Part shown: in pieces, positions 34,535 through 45,828 of the stretch
Layout: each line of letters opens with the position of its first letter
Position numbering within the stretch: position 1 is the stretch's first letter
Assembly: GCA_029959195.1 (NCBI GenBank)
Contig: CP114122.1
Coordinates: 1,178,001 to 1,242,000 of the forward strand
Direction: 5' to 3'
Length of the DNA stretch: 64,000 nucleotides
Source: Dictyophora rubrovolvata
Taxonomy: Eukaryota > Basidiomycota > Agaricomycetes > Phallales > Phallaceae
Position numbers and translations under genes: made by a program
The notes under the pieces: model-generated
Told to the model about the DNA's origin: nothing
Database searches by the model: none
Seen by the model: the letters and a program-made list of their open reading frames with translations, nothing else

Positions 34535-34620
34535 GGCGGCCTGGCGTAATGGCAACGCGTCTGACTTCGATTGTCAGCAGCGTAATCAGAAGATTGCAGG
34601 TTCGAGTCCTGCGGTCGTCA
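34535..34620 (+). tRNA. tRNA-Arg with 14 nt intron, anticodon most likely TCG
   Basis: Cloverleaf folds well: acceptor GGCGGCC with GGTCGTC (two G-U pairs), D stem GCG/CGC, anticodon stem TCTGA/TCAGA, T arm GCAGG-TTCGAGT-CCTGC, discriminator A at 34620. The anticodon loop carries 14 extra bases (34571-34584). Removing them after position 37, the eukaryotic rule, leaves loop CTTCGAA, giving anticodon TCG (Arg, codon CGA); mature length is 72 nt. A shifted excision would give TCT, also Arg. Confidence 0.9.
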
Positions 34621-34951
34621 TCTTTTTTTTTTTCTTTGGCTGCTAGGATTTTTCTGATTCATAGCTATGTATCGGGTACGGAGAACCAATGCTCAAACAT
34701 AACCTTTATATCTGTTCATTCCGACATATAAAGTACAAAAAATTGCATTTAGGCAGAGTGAAGTGTGGTAATATAATCAATGAAAGGAGACAGTATGAGC
34801 TTCCGTCATACCCATGAAGAATGTCAAAAGCAGCGAAGAAAGGGTGCCAGTAGTACTCAGTACATACGCGTTGTCCATTGTGGTAAAAGAAAAAGGGAAG
34901 GCAGCATATGCGGGCGGGCGTGAAGCATACAATTCCAACACCAAGTCAGGA
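34621..34951. other. Intergenic region after the tRNA, 331 bp
   Basis: Apart from the Pol III terminator, no gene is seen. The part from 34780 is the 3' flank of the minus-strand Clp1-like gene 2. Confidence 0.45.
34622..34633 (+). terminator. RNA polymerase III T-run terminator
   Basis: An uninterrupted run of about ten T begins two bases after the tRNA discriminator base, the standard Pol III stop signal. Confidence 0.85.
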
Positions 34952-35967
34952 TTACAAGACTTCTTTAGGTTTCGTTTTCGACTCGAGCGCTGCAAGCAGC
35001 GCTTCCCATAAGAAGTCGAGGACCTCCCAGAGGGACTTCTCGGAAATACCTAAGGCCGCGACATTGCTCCATAGCCCATAGACAGAGGAAATCAAGGAAA
35101 GCAGAGTTGGTGCATTGCACGCTGAGACTAATTTCAAAGACGCTTCGTCAACTGAAAGATTATGCGTTGGGAGAGGGAGTAATGCCGATAAAATCTCAGA
35201 GCGTCGGTGAGCATAAAGGTAGCGCAAAAGGAGGGGGAAAGTACGCAGGTTCGGTAAACACATTGGAAGAATGGGAAGAACTAATGTCTTGCTGTCGACA
35301 GAAGAGGAATGCAAGGGGGACGACGTCACTGGTGGGACATGAGCACATTGGGAGACTAGAACGATGGAATGGGCGGGGTGAAAGGATATTTGCCCTTTTG
35401 AAGCACCATCAGGCGTCGTATATACTGCCAAGATATGTGTAGGAACTTCAATTGAGTCGTCCAGTACTGTGACTTCCATTGTTTTCGGCAGTGAACTACC
35501 ATTAGTCTGTTTGGGAGCGATCTTCAATGTGGCATTGTATAATCTAGCGTATCAATCAATACAAGTGAATTTGTTTACGATAGTGCGCGAAGAGTTTACC
35601 TCTCAGATTTCTCCTTTAGTCCCTGCTGTATATATTCCAGGGGTACGCCAGCCAATCCCGGATCGACTGCAGTGAGGCACTGCGACGCGATGGGACGGAA
35701 TACAGGTCGCCGTAACGTCTTTGGCAGTCTCAATTTCCTCCGTAAATCTACTCCTTTTGACAAATTTGTGGTTAAACTGCAATACTCTCTTAACAGAGAA
35801 CAAAGGCTTTCAGGCCGTGTTGCTGGGACTAAACACGTCTTTGGGTGAATAACATGGGTCCGTTTTCGCGGAACCGCACTCCCCTTCGTCCCGGTCCCGT
35901 TCTCGAAACTTATGCGAGCGTTTTCCTTGTTTTTATTGGTAATGCGAGAGGAGGAGATAAGGACCAT
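34952..35967 (-). CDS. Clp1-like protein 2 (clampless family)
   Basis: Exons 35600-35967 and 34952-35543, 319 aa. The family core is clear: LRRPVFRPIASQCLTAVDPG with LAGVPLEYIQQGL, then after the intron VPTHILAVYT, FHPAHSIVLVSQCAHVPPV, LPILPMCLPNLRTFPLLLRY, LYAHRRSEILSALLPLP and YGLWSNVAALGISEKSLWEV. The N-terminal 70 residues are basic and polar, without motif. The 56 nt intron is phase 2, right after the LEYI helix, at the same place as in copies 1 and 3. The ATG at 35967 is the first in an open frame. The tRNA-Arg lies 331 bp downstream. Confidence 0.85.
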
Positions 35968-36384
35968 GCTTTCGTGCCCGGGTTTTGATTTTGAGAAAAA
36001 CGAATGGTAGTGGAGTTATGTTGCTGGTAGGAATTGCCTTTCAACCTATACTAGGAATATCTTGTTCATGTCCAAATTCGTACCGGTTGTTGCATGCGAA
36101 TTGTGCCAACAGATTCGAACGATGGGACATCAACACGACAGTGTAGCAAACACATCCACAAAACGCTTGCAACACGATGATGTAACACACCGTTTGTCTG
36201 TAGGTCCATATTTAACCCGGGCGACGAGAAATGGAACCAAAGTAACTCGAAAGTCGACAAACTTGCACATATGTAAGTACAAATTAGTGTTACAATTAGA
36301 CTAAAACGGACACAAGAAACGTGACTCCCCGCGGCGGCCCCTTATAGAAGGTGACAGGTGGGGCTAGGGGAAGAGGAGACAAAA
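35968..36384. other. Intergenic region upstream of Clp1-like gene 2
   Basis: Promoter side of Clp1-like gene 2. Near its right side is the left arm of the inverted repeat that bounds the Crinkler-like fossil (36320-36345). No other gene recognised. Confidence 0.45.
36320..36345 (+). repeat. Left arm of an inverted repeat bounding the Crinkler-like fossil
   Basis: CGTGACTCCCC, five extra bases, then GGCCCCTTAT. The reverse complement of 39091-39111 is CGTGACTCCCCGGCCCCTTAT, so 21 bases match apart from the small insert. The two arms lie 2.8 kb apart and enclose the fossil zone. Confidence 0.6.
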
Positions 36385-39001
36385 TCATAAAGAATAAACA
36401 AAAGAGCGGCCAAGCTTTTCCAGTATCTCATACTCCTTGCCAACCCACTCCATCACCACCATGAACCCCCACAACTCTTCGAATCCGTGCAATGCCGGCG
36501 CCACTCCTAACGAAGCACAAACAAGGTGTGCCTCCTTGAAATACCAAGTAACAAACTTGACGCATATCTCACTGCCACCCGACTTCCCCAAGAAAATCAA
36601 ATTGTCTGGCAACGGCTGTGAGGCATATTCGATTTTTATGACGTATCCTATCGATCAGAGAAGTGTACTGTGTAGCAAGAGTAGCACGGAAACCTCGGGT
36701 CACACCCTTGTATAGAGAGTCCCTTCTTGCCTCTTGGTTGTGGAAGTCGGAGGCAGAAAGGGAGATGTATATCCCAGTTCCCGGTGTGTGACACATATCA
36801 CTCGTAGTATAGCGTACACTAGACTTCTACACACCCCCTAATAAGAGACAAAAACGCAGAACGCCTGGTGAAAGAAAAAGAAAATTAACGAGCGGAAATA
36901 AACTTGTGATGCTGAGCGGCGACCCTAGAGGTACGGCGCTGCGCGATAGGGACAGAAGTAGAAACATCAATATCAGAAGAGGAATCATGAGAAACGCTCG
37001 GGGTGACTTCATCAGCGCGGAGGGAGGAGGGACAATATCGGAAGGTTCATCCACTGGGCCATTATTTGAACATGCAGCCACAAAATCGGAAATATCATCA
37101 TCCTGGTCTACATGGTTGTCCTCAACATCGCCTGTAGCAGCAAGAGCAGAAAGCTGTGTACCCGACGGAGTCTCGGGACCAGCAACACCGGGTATAAATT
37201 TCTTCAAACGAACAGCATGGAACTTGTCGGCAGATAATTGGCCCAATACAGTGCGGAGTGTGTATGTATTGTCGCGACAACTATCAACAACGAAGGGACT
37301 GAACCAGGGAGGAGAAAGTTTGAATTTCGCATCTAAGTTATTCTTTAGACTCGAGTTATAGAACCAAGACTAGATCGCCAGGTGAAAACTCCACCGTTCT
37401 GGCGCGTCTGTCAAAATACTGCTTCGAGCGTGACTGGTATTCTGAGAAGATTCGCGATGCTTCGTCGCGATCCAGGTCTAGGAAAACGAAGCGGAGTGTA
37501 GCATCCGGGTTGACATCCAAAAGTGCTGACACACCCAGATCTCTCTCCGTACGGCCGAAAAGAATAGCGCGGGGTGAAGTACCCAAAATAGGAGTAGAAC
37601 GAGAGTTGATGTTGGCGATGGCACGTTCAAAAAGATCTGGCCAATGCGCGAAGACGCGACCAGCATAGGGTGTAGGGTTTAGGAAGGGGTTTAGGGTGCG
37701 AAGTAATAGCTGAATCTCTCGTTCGACGAGCCCGTTGTGGTAGTCAAAGCGAATGGGAGAATTAAGAATTTGAATGTTCGTCCAGTTGGTGAAAACGAGG
37801 CCAAAGAAGCCGAGAGTTGGACCTGGTGAAAAAAAAATTCGTTAGAGGACGAAATTCGGGTAATTGGTGAAAAGCTAACCAGCAAGATATAACCCAAGGC
37901 ATGGTAAGGGCGAATCAAGTACTAGCAGATCCTGACGCTCCTGCAAATGAGATGTATAGTAACTATTGGAATCCCAGACTCGACGATGTAGCGGACACAG
38001 AAAAGGTGAGTAGTATTAAGCGGTGGCTTAGGTAAGATACATGAAGTAACTCATATTCTAACAGTAACAGGCAGCCTGGATTACTGGTTCTGCGTCCCCC
38101 GCACCCATGTCTAACGTTAGTTCCCCAAGGCAATAGATGCACCCTTGACAACGCATATCGCAGTCGGTCTGGAACTCGAGGCCGTAGCATTCGCAAATCT
38201 GAATAAATTCTGCTTGACGGTCCGATTCGGATGGGTAGAACTGGTTCATTTTGTCCGCTCCGCCGACCGCAAGGTCGCGAACGAAGGAATGATCATCCGC
38301 AGACGGCTGGTAATTTTCGCAATTGTCTATAAATTTATTGAAGACAGGATGAAGGAGCGTGATGGGAACCGCCTGAATGATGGAGCCAACTATAATGGAA
38401 GCCGTCAGCTAGGTATTTTGGGATTTTGCTCGGTTGGGCGAGCTCGGAAGGAGGTTTGCTCTTAGTGGGGAAGGTCCGAAGGTAACCCTGCCGAAGTTGA
38501 ACGAGGCCATTAAATCCGTGGTATTGAATCGATCCTAGTCGCATGGATGACTCTACGGGGAGAGGCCAGTAGGGTCGCAAGGAGGAAGGGTGCAGGATAA
38601 AGGAGGAAGGGTTAAGCAGAAATGAGTAGAAGGCTCCTTGGACCCAAAACTGTATGCTCACCTTCTGGGAGCTGCACGATTATGCGAATATGGTCATGTG
38701 GGGGCACCATGTCAAAGATTTCGGACATTGTTCAAAGCGGTAGCAGCTTTTGGGCATCTGGTACCTCAGATGGAGCCATCGCTTCACTGAGGATCTCGTC
38801 GAAGTCGGCCGCGGCGACATTAATCCTGAAAAGAAATAGCATCGGTGCGTCAAAGGAGCCCAAGCTATGTGGGCTCTCCTGTTTAATTAAATCCTTCAAT
38901 TGAGCCACATCGTTGGAGGGATGAATATCACGGTGAAGACTCGATACATATTTTCGCCGAAAAGCCAGCAGTTGATGGTGAATTGGTGTCAGACATGGCA
39001 T
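36385..39001 (-). pseudogene. Crinkler-like gene with kinase-like C-terminal part (fossil)
   Basis: Reading the minus strand, the right part (about 38690-39001) resembles the ubiquitin-like header of Crinkler proteins (QLKDLIKQESPHSLGSFDAP, LFRINVAAADFDEIL, PPHDHIRIIVQLPEG). The middle (about 38050-38350) has a CRN-type segment (DDHSFVRDLAVGG, QAEFIQICECYGLEFQ). The left part (about 36385-36735) resembles the kinase-like domain often attached in mushrooms (SEICVKFVTWYFKEAHLVCA, APALHGFEELWG). A retroelement piece sits between middle and left parts. The gene is broken, with several breaks, and is probably of moderate age since the domains are still recognisable. Family identity is from memory of motifs. 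Confidence 0.6.
36739..37860 (-). mobile_element. LTR retroelement remnant: integrase part plus one short LTR (fossil)
   Basis: On the minus strand a region resembling the C-terminal half of a Ty3/gypsy-type integrase is seen (YHNGLVEREIQLLLR, INSRSTPILGTSPRAILFGR, QYFDRRARTVEFSPGDLVLV, then TVLGQLSADKFHAVRLKK). A purine-rich tract (minus strand TTAGGGGGTG) directly precedes a 93 bp terminal repeat at 36739-36831, as expected for a 3' LTR. Gag, protease, reverse transcriptase and a second LTR are not seen in the window. It is broken, with more than one break, and inserted inside the Crinkler-like fossil, so it is younger than that gene. The left limit is clear; the right limit near 37860 is approximate. 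Confidence 0.6.
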
Positions 39002-39045
39002 ACGTGCATACTTGTTCCCTCAAAGTTAGAGTTAGTTATCTGTTC

Positions 39046-39130
39046 TAGCCTCGAGACCCCAGGCTATATACAGCTAAGCACTCTCTATTTATAAGGGGCC
39101 GGGGAGTCACGCTGCCTGGTCTCGAGGCTA
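39046..39130. repeat. Perfect 13 bp inverted repeat around the right boundary
   Basis: TAGCCTCGAGACC (39046-39058) and GGTCTCGAGGCTA (39118-39130) pair perfectly around 59 bases that include the right arm of the larger inverted repeat. It could be a stem at the end of a mobile unit or a small hairpin element. Confidence 0.55.
39091..39111 (-). repeat. Right arm of the inverted repeat bounding the Crinkler-like fossil
   Basis: ATAAGGGGCCGGGGAGTCACG, the inverted partner of 36320-36345. Confidence 0.6.
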
Positions 39131-39196
39131 AAAAAACACGGCTTTCTAAAAAAAATACATAATTATAACAAGTTGATTTTGTGTACAAAAAACGCC

Positions 39197-42111
39197 TCAA
39201 TCTTCCTCCATTTCATCTGAAGAAACTGCTCCCTGCTTTTGGCCCCCAATATCAGGTGCAACCGCCCCAATCGAACTCATCTTACTTCGACGTCTCACTA
39301 TCTCACTTTGCCTCAACAACCTCTTACGATGGTTAGCAAGGGACTCGCGAGTATGCGTTTTACTCCCAATACCAGATACCCTTACACCAAGACTGCCTCG
39401 AGTTTTCGCTGTATTCAGGCTTCTTCTTCCATTGTTAGGGTTCAACTTTTCAGGCTGAGACGCTATGCGCTGCGCCCCAACCCTAGCGATAACCCGCGAG
39501 CGGGATATCCGGGGGCGTCGACCCGGTAAAGGGCGAGGTTTCGGTGCAGCCGTCTGACCTCCATTGATACCCGTCGGTTTAGCAGGAGGAAAGCTTGGAG
39601 GTCCGCTAGTGAATATAGTTCCCGGTGTTCTTTCGATCGTCGTATTGTTGTCTTCTTTGCTACTGACTTGTCGCGGTGTCGCTGTGGCCAACATCGGTAT
39701 ACGACTAGGAGTCGGAGCAGGGTCGGAAGTCGCTTTCATTGTCGAAGGAGGATTAGCAGTCACCTTAGCAGAAAGAGAAGGCGGCTTAACGGTCTGGTGC
39801 ATCCTGGCAAGGGAACTAGCCGTAGGAGCCAGTAATGTCGATGTCCTCTTACGTGAAGCACCGCTGAGGTTCGAAACTTCACTTGTTCGTGTGTTTCCAC
39901 TTCCAGCAGCTATACCTCCGGGTTTTTTGAATCCTATCGAATTGGCCGAACCGCCCTGACTTCGATGGGTCCCATTGGTATTATTGGCATTTGACCCTTC
40001 CTTACGGATCAAACTGCTTGTGCGTCCAAGGGCACTGAGTCGTGAAAACGATGGAATGGCTGCACGATGGGATCCACTATTAGTCGAAGAGACGGTACTA
40101 GTGCGCGATTGGTTGGTGCCGCTTGTCGATACAGTGCTGCTTCTAATGGAAAGTTTCTTCGCAGGAAGGGACCCATTACTTTTCGTAGGAGCAGTAAAAG
40201 ATGCAGGTTTCTTCGCTAGATCAACCTTCGTACTGGGAATCGGACCGGAACCTCCTTTCTTTTGGATAGGGACGGGTACGGCGGACTTCGGCTTAGGTTC
40301 TTCTTTTTGAGGTCCTGCCCTGTTCCACACATTCTTGACAAGATTTTTGGCAGAGGACAGGAAGCCAAATCTAGTTGCGATTCCTTTCTTAGCTGAAAAA
40401 ACAAATAAAATTTTCAAGTAAATCCCTCAGTTGAAAGAACAATACTTACCTTGATTGGGAATTAAAGCTGGCTTATTTGCCCCTACGCTAACTCTACCCA
40501 TACTACTCCGTCTTCTAGCTCGTGACACTTCTAATCTCTTCTTGATCGCATTGCGTTCTTTTTCCTTTTCTTCTTCGGTTTGTTGATTTTCAGTGCCTTC
40601 CATACTGTCTACTTTTGGCTCTGGCGCATTCTCGCGAATTTGAACAGTTCCGGGTTTGTCAACGAAGCTGATCTTTGGTCGCTTGGCCTGTCGTTCCTTG
40701 GAGTGTTCATCAACTGTTTGACTAACAACTCTCAATGCTTGGCCTCTTGAGCTACGTCGACCGTTGGAAGGACGAACTACTCTCTTGCTCGGACCAGCCA
40801 AAGCATCGGATTTGCGTTTCTTATTTGGTATGTCCTCTGCCATCGCTTTCTCATGTTTGCGAGCATACCAATCACCAATTCCTTCCATCTGTTGGAACTG
40901 TTGCTCATGTACTTTGTCGAATTTATGCGTGATATCCGTTTTTGGTTTATCCATCTGGGAGGAAAGCGGGGTCAATAGGGAGGTTTGCGTATTCTTCTTG
41001 TCCAATATGTTTATTCCAACTTCGTTTGTGGTTCCGGTAAGACCCAAACGCGCGTTCATTTCAGCGAGAACGGAGGCAGCTGCTGAATGGAATTGTGTAT
41101 TGGACGTTTGATAGGCGGGCGAGCCAAAGACAAATGAAGGAGGGGCTGGAGTCTGTAAATCTGGCTTAGAAGGCGTTGAAATCATCCCAGGAAAGGCACC
41201 AGGTAAAGACGGATCGTCCAATGCCATGCGGCGTCGTGATGGACTAGCTTGGGATTCAGGTGAGTAACAGGCTTCAAATGTAGGGGTAAACGGACGAAGA
41301 GCAGGGGGAGATGGAACAGAAATGGCGGTGGAAACGAGTCTAATAGTGCTTTCTCCCAAATCACGTATCGACACGTCACGGGTATCATTTTCGTTGCCTG
41401 TAGCAGGAGATGGCAGAGGAGACGGCCGAGTCTTTATTGGGGTGGTCAATTCGGGTACTTGTTCCATCGTAGCAAGTTCATCGATAGACATTGGTTGAAC
41501 GGAAGTTTGGGCAGGACCGGTCGACATCTTGTTACCAACCTTCTTCAAACTGTTCGCGAGAACCCTGAAAGACGATGTTATAGTTGAATCTTTGTGTAAG
41601 GTTAATGATAATGTTAGGAATGGTCGGTAAATAAAATGGATGAAAGAACCTCACTCTTGGAATTGGTGGAACCCGAATTATATTCGTTGAAGCTGGATCC
41701 ACCAAACCCCCTAAGGGTAGATTGCGTTGGCATTTCTTGTTCCACCTCTTCTCGAATGTTTTTCAACTCCAAACGCATGGTCTTTATTTCTCGGCTATCT
41801 TCTTCAATTACACTCCAAGTTTCACTGGGTCGAGACAAAGGTATTCTTTTGTTCTCTTTGTCGCCATCTCCAGGGGTTATGTCAGACATATCGGATGCAT
41901 GGGACTTGAGTCTTCCTATGAGCTCAGTATTTTTTCCTGACGCCTTGATTCCATTGCGTTTGCAAAGCTGAACGAGCTGCTGTCGCTATTTATAAACGCC
42001 AGATGAGAGCGTGTGAGAGCACGTAAAGAGTGTGTTTACCTTCAAGGAATGTAGAGCCGGTGAGTTATTCAAGATACGACAGTTAGGAGGTGTCGTCTGA
42101 ACAGACTCCAT
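39197..42111 (-). CDS. SAP-domain nuclear protein with basic C terminus
   Basis: Exons 42040-42111, 41650-41985, 40450-41542 and 39197-40392, 898 aa. The N terminus has a SAP DNA-binding motif split by the first intron (LHSLK, then RQQLVQLCKRNGIKASGKNT). Further on come SNTQFHSAAASVLAEMNARL, a motif FDKVHEQQFQQMEGIGDWYA, and long Lys/Arg/Ser-rich disordered stretches up to SLANHRKRLLRQSEIVRRRS near the end. The layout (SAP followed by a basic, probably microtubule- or DNA-binding tail) recalls animal NuSAP, but the match is one of architecture only. The intron at 41543-41649 uses a weak donor (gttctt), and neighbouring acceptors would shift the joint by one codon. Confidence 0.75.
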
Positions 42112-43280
42112 GTACTTTGATTAGCTTTGTTTTATGGCGTTTGACTTCAAGGAACGTAAATGAGATCTGAATGAATGTTGAAGTCGAAACGAGACGCGTT
42201 TACTCACGTGACCTGCTTACTACAAGTTTTGTTACGTCACGCGCATTCATCCTCGGACATGCACCGGCGGCGGAAGCGCGGCAGGTCGAAGGCGCATCCG
42301 CTCAAGAAATAATATACGAGATGGTTACGATCAGTTTTGCGAGAAAACTGCTGAGACATTTTTCCAGTAAATATAAATTTCATAAATGGCTCGAACTCTC
42401 GTTCTCACAAATTCTGTGTTAAAAACCATTGTTCTTGAGAAAATTACAACAATGGGAAGACAGTGTTCTTATCTTGAAAACCTAAATTTCAAGCATCTAA
42501 TTTCGAGTTGGGATTTAGAGTTGAGATATTGGTTCGGAGTCAGATTGCCGAATGACCTTACGGGTTTGGGCATGGTTTCGAGATGCCCGCCTCCCGACTC
42601 CCGACTCAGGAAATATGGCAACCAGAGCTACTGAGTACTGAGTGATAACAGATTCGACATTGTATTGTGTAGTTTTACATAAGCTCGCTGGCACCCCTTT
42701 CACACCCCGTCCAGACCCAGAATGAACTATTCATGCCCAAGGTTTATCGTATTGTGGTCTTTGTGGTTGACAAGTGTATTCGCCACTTGAAGGGTTGTAC
42801 AAGGTTAGAAGCAAGGATAATATACCCCCCTTTGTTGATTTGAACACACTCAGCCACGTGGTTTGCAATTTTCGCACTAGCATATTTTCAGCACAATGGG
42901 CTGATCTCCTTTTGAATCTAAGCGATATTTTCTGGTGGTTACTATCTACTAAAATCTCACACGCTGGAGGTTCTAAAAAGGCCTTGCGCACAAAGGGACT
43001 CCAAGCATCCCAGAAGTTACAAAGGCTACTACTACTACATACTAATACTCACAAGGGGGTCCCATTGTCCTCATTATTTTTTCTCTCCTTCAATCTCGTC
43101 TTTGAGCCTGGCGGTGACTTTTCCCCGGCAGATTCTCTAGAATACTCAGTGTTTCTTAAAGCTGCACTGGTTTGCTGCGAATTATCTCAAAATCGACGAT
43201 CGGTTTCCCATTTTCCCAACCCCTCTCCCTTTGAGATCTCCATTTTCCTTTTGTCTCTCGACTTTCACCCAAGCGTCGTT
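42112..43280. other. Divergent intergenic region, 1.17 kb, upstream of Clp1-like gene 3
   Basis: Between the SAP gene (minus) and Clp1-like gene 3 (plus). An open plus-strand frame runs from 42774 into the Clp1 gene but starts with GTG and has no Clp1 similarity before 43281, so I treat it as leader. Tandem CCCGACTC copies at about 42592-42607 are the only repeat noticed. Confidence 0.45.
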
Positions 43281-44313
43281 ATGGTCTCAGCCTCAGTCGC
43301 CTCATTCCCCGCCGTCAATGATGAGAACGTGAGCTTGACTTCTTCTGATAGAGTTGGAAGAATCCATAACACGCATACGCGCCGGCAGCGTTTTCGTCTC
43401 CAAAATTCTAGTCTAGGTCAATCGCGCTGGCACGCGACCCGCGAGGCGGCACGTCGCACCAGTCATGCAGCGCCGATTGTTGCCCCAACTCGTGTCTTTG
43501 ACCTTACATCCATGATGGAAGCAGTTGACCTAAATGAGCAACGTCCAAAGTCTACCTCGTTGCCCAAACAATTGCGCCGCCCTGCTTTCCGCAAGGTTAA
43601 CCCAGCTGCTATTGCCGCCATCGAACCCGACCTTTCCAAAATTTCCGTAGACTTCATTCAAAAGAAAATCCATGATATCGGCGAAGAGTAAGCGTTTTTC
43701 TCAACTCACTTTATCAGTTGAATTTAAACTAAATATCGACTATCATAGTATGTATTATATGCTTCAGCAGACTTCTGCCAAATGCCCTAAAGGCCGCCTT
43801 CCTCGCGAAGTTGAAGTCGTAGTCAACGACAACTCCGGAAGCCCTCCCACTCACGTTTTGGCCGTGTATACCCAGGGAACTGGTCTCCAAAAACAACATA
43901 TTTCCCTATACCCTATCCACGCACTCGTCCTTGTAGCCACCTGTGCTAACCTCCCACCACTATCGTACTCTAAACCCGCTATTCCGGAATTTCCTGGTAG
44001 TACGGTCACCTTACCTGTTATCCCGCTTTCAATTCCCAGTCCCGAGATGTTTGCGGCTGTAATTCACTATCTCTATACCCTTCGCACAGATACCTTATTG
44101 AGAGCACTGCTCCCGATTCCAGCACACACCACCATCCCGTCACCCGAGCAGTTGACTAGGGAGCTTTCCACTTATCCACCTGGAACATTACATCCCTACA
44201 TGCATCGCGTGCATGGTCTGTGGATGAATGTGACTGCACTTGGAATATTTGACGAAAACTTGTGGCGTACCATGGAGGCTGCTTGGGAAGTCCTCCATGG
44301 TGCGTTAGCTTGA
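43281..44313 (+). CDS. Clp1-like protein 3 (clampless family)
   Basis: Exons 43281-43687 and 43749-44313, 323 aa. Core motifs: LRRPAFRKVNPAAIAAIEPD with LSKISVDFIQKK, then PPTHVLAVYTQGTG, YPIHALVLVATCANLPPL, LPVIPLSIPSPEMFAAVIHY, LYTLRTDTLLRALLPIPAH and VHGLWMNVTALGIFDENLWR followed by AAWEVLHGALA. The N-terminal 80 residues are Ser/Arg-rich. The 61 nt intron has the same phase 2 and position as in copies 1 and 2. The ATG at 43281 is the first in-frame ATG of the open frame. The C terminus ends immediately after the conserved block, with no tail, in contrast to copy 4. Confidence 0.87.
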
Positions 44314-44569
44314 GAGACTAGCTCTTGCTGTGATTTGGTTTCCTTTCTTCTTCTTCATTCCTGCGAAGGATAGCATAATTCCAAGGTGTAGCCACTACTT
44401 CGAAATTTCCCTCTGTTTCCATATTAGTCTCTGTGAATGTATTCCTAGCTTTTATATATATCCTTTGGAATATATATACATAATAAACAGTTGTATGCAA
44501 GTCCTACTTGTTCTTAGACGGTCTGAAAAAGATTGATATCAGCTTGACTTGACATATAGAGTGAGAATT

Positions 44570-44950
44570 TTACTTGTAATGGAATTTTTTCCGTGTTGCA
44601 GCGAACTCTCCCAATTTGTGGCCAACCATGTCGTGTGTGATGGTGAGGGGAACATAATCTTTACCATTGTGAACAGCAAAACGTAGGCTTTACATGAGCA
44701 AAGCTAGGTGAGTTCCTTTACCATCCAGAAACAAAGAAAAACATACCCCACGAAGGTTGGCAAAATGGTACATGATCTAGCCTGTGTTCTTATTTCGACA
44801 TTGTTTTGTATGGCCTCACGAAGCTCGGGAAAGTTGACGAAATAAGGTCCTAAAATGCGTCGACCACATTATAATTTACACCAATCACATCTAAAGTAAA
44901 AGCTTACCTTTCCACGCGGAGCGGGCGAGAAGGCGGGATGTAAAGCGCAT
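44570..44950 (-). CDS. RSM19: Mitochondrial small ribosomal subunit protein uS19m
   Basis: Exons 44908-44950, 44747-44849 and 44570-44687, 87 aa. [20 protein letters not shown] is the uS19 start fused to a short targeting sequence. [31 protein letters not shown] and [17 protein letters not shown] are universally conserved uS19 segments. Length is as in yeast Rsm19 (91 aa). Introns are 58 and 59 nt. It ends 257 bp from the end of Clp1-like gene 3, facing it. Confidence 0.93.
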
Positions 44951-45203
44951 GAGCTCGGGAGGAAGGACCCATGAGGATCCATATGTAGCTAACCCAAGGT
45001 CGTCGGTCCAACTACTACTACTTCACTAGCTTCACGACTGGTGAGGTGGATAATTCTGCACTAATTCACTCCCGCACATTTCAATATTGAATATTGGGTG
45101 ACTTTTCTTTTATTTCCCGCAACCCCGCCTCGTCGGGATTGCGCCTGTGATCCATAGGCGCGCGGCGGTTTTAATCATAGCGTGATAAAGTTTTGGCAAA
45201 ATT

Positions 45204-45226
45204 GTTTTGATGGTTTCCATCAAAAC
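45204..45226. repeat. Perfect 10 bp inverted repeat with 3 nt spacer
   Basis: GTTTTGATGG, TTT, CCATCAAAAC. The right half-site core CATCAAAACTG recurs at about 45632, so it may be a factor-binding palindrome or part of a degraded element. Confidence 0.5.
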
Positions 45227-45820
45227 TGACTCGCTTGCGCCAACTAGATGTGACTCATGTTTGCCGCTTAGGTAAGGCAATAATGACAAGACAAAATCTA
45301 CCAAATACGACGATGCGGCGGCGGCGGGAGGCGCGTCTGGGTGCGCCCTCCGCCCCACCTACAGGGCGGTCTCGAACCAATCGAGCCCGAACAGATTAAT
45401 CAGACTGCGCACCCTCCCGCTCAGATTATGAAGAAGAACGAGTTGCAAGAGTTGCCATAGACTAACAGCGCCATCGCCATCAGTTGACGGGGAAGTTCTG
45501 CTAGTGCCAGCGCATTCGATGCAAGACCAACGACTTCCAATGTCACCAAACAAGAAAGTTTCACACAGAGTAGCTCCGCCCGAGGTTTTTAGGCAGGGCG
45601 GTGTCGTTGCTTCCATTTTTTAAATAAAAATTTCATCAAAACTGTCGCCTAATTCGGGAGGCGCATCAGGCGATGGCGGGCGAATTTACTTTATCGGGTT
45701 TATCTTAGGGTAACAGCCAATCAGAGGTATCCACACCCCGACTATGCGCCCTCCCGCACCCGGCGGCGCAAACAAGTGGCCCTTCGCGTCCACAAGGCGG
45801 CGCTTGCTCAGACGGCGGCG

Positions 45821-45828
45821 TATAAATA
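45821..45828 (+). promoter_or_regulatory. TATA box of the DUF6699-like gene
   Basis: TATAAATA in a GC-rich setting (GGCGGCG before, CCCGCC after), 50 bp upstream of the start codon at 45878. Confidence 0.6.

Noticed and set aside
42774-43280. Long N-terminal extension of Clp1-like protein 3
   Set aside because: The frame starts at GTG, has no Clp1 similarity and contains long hydrophobic noise; the ATG at 43281 fits copies 1 and 2.
45110-45616. Minus-strand frames in the GC-rich block as a gene
   Set aside because: Open frames are expected at high GC; no motif or splice model supports them.
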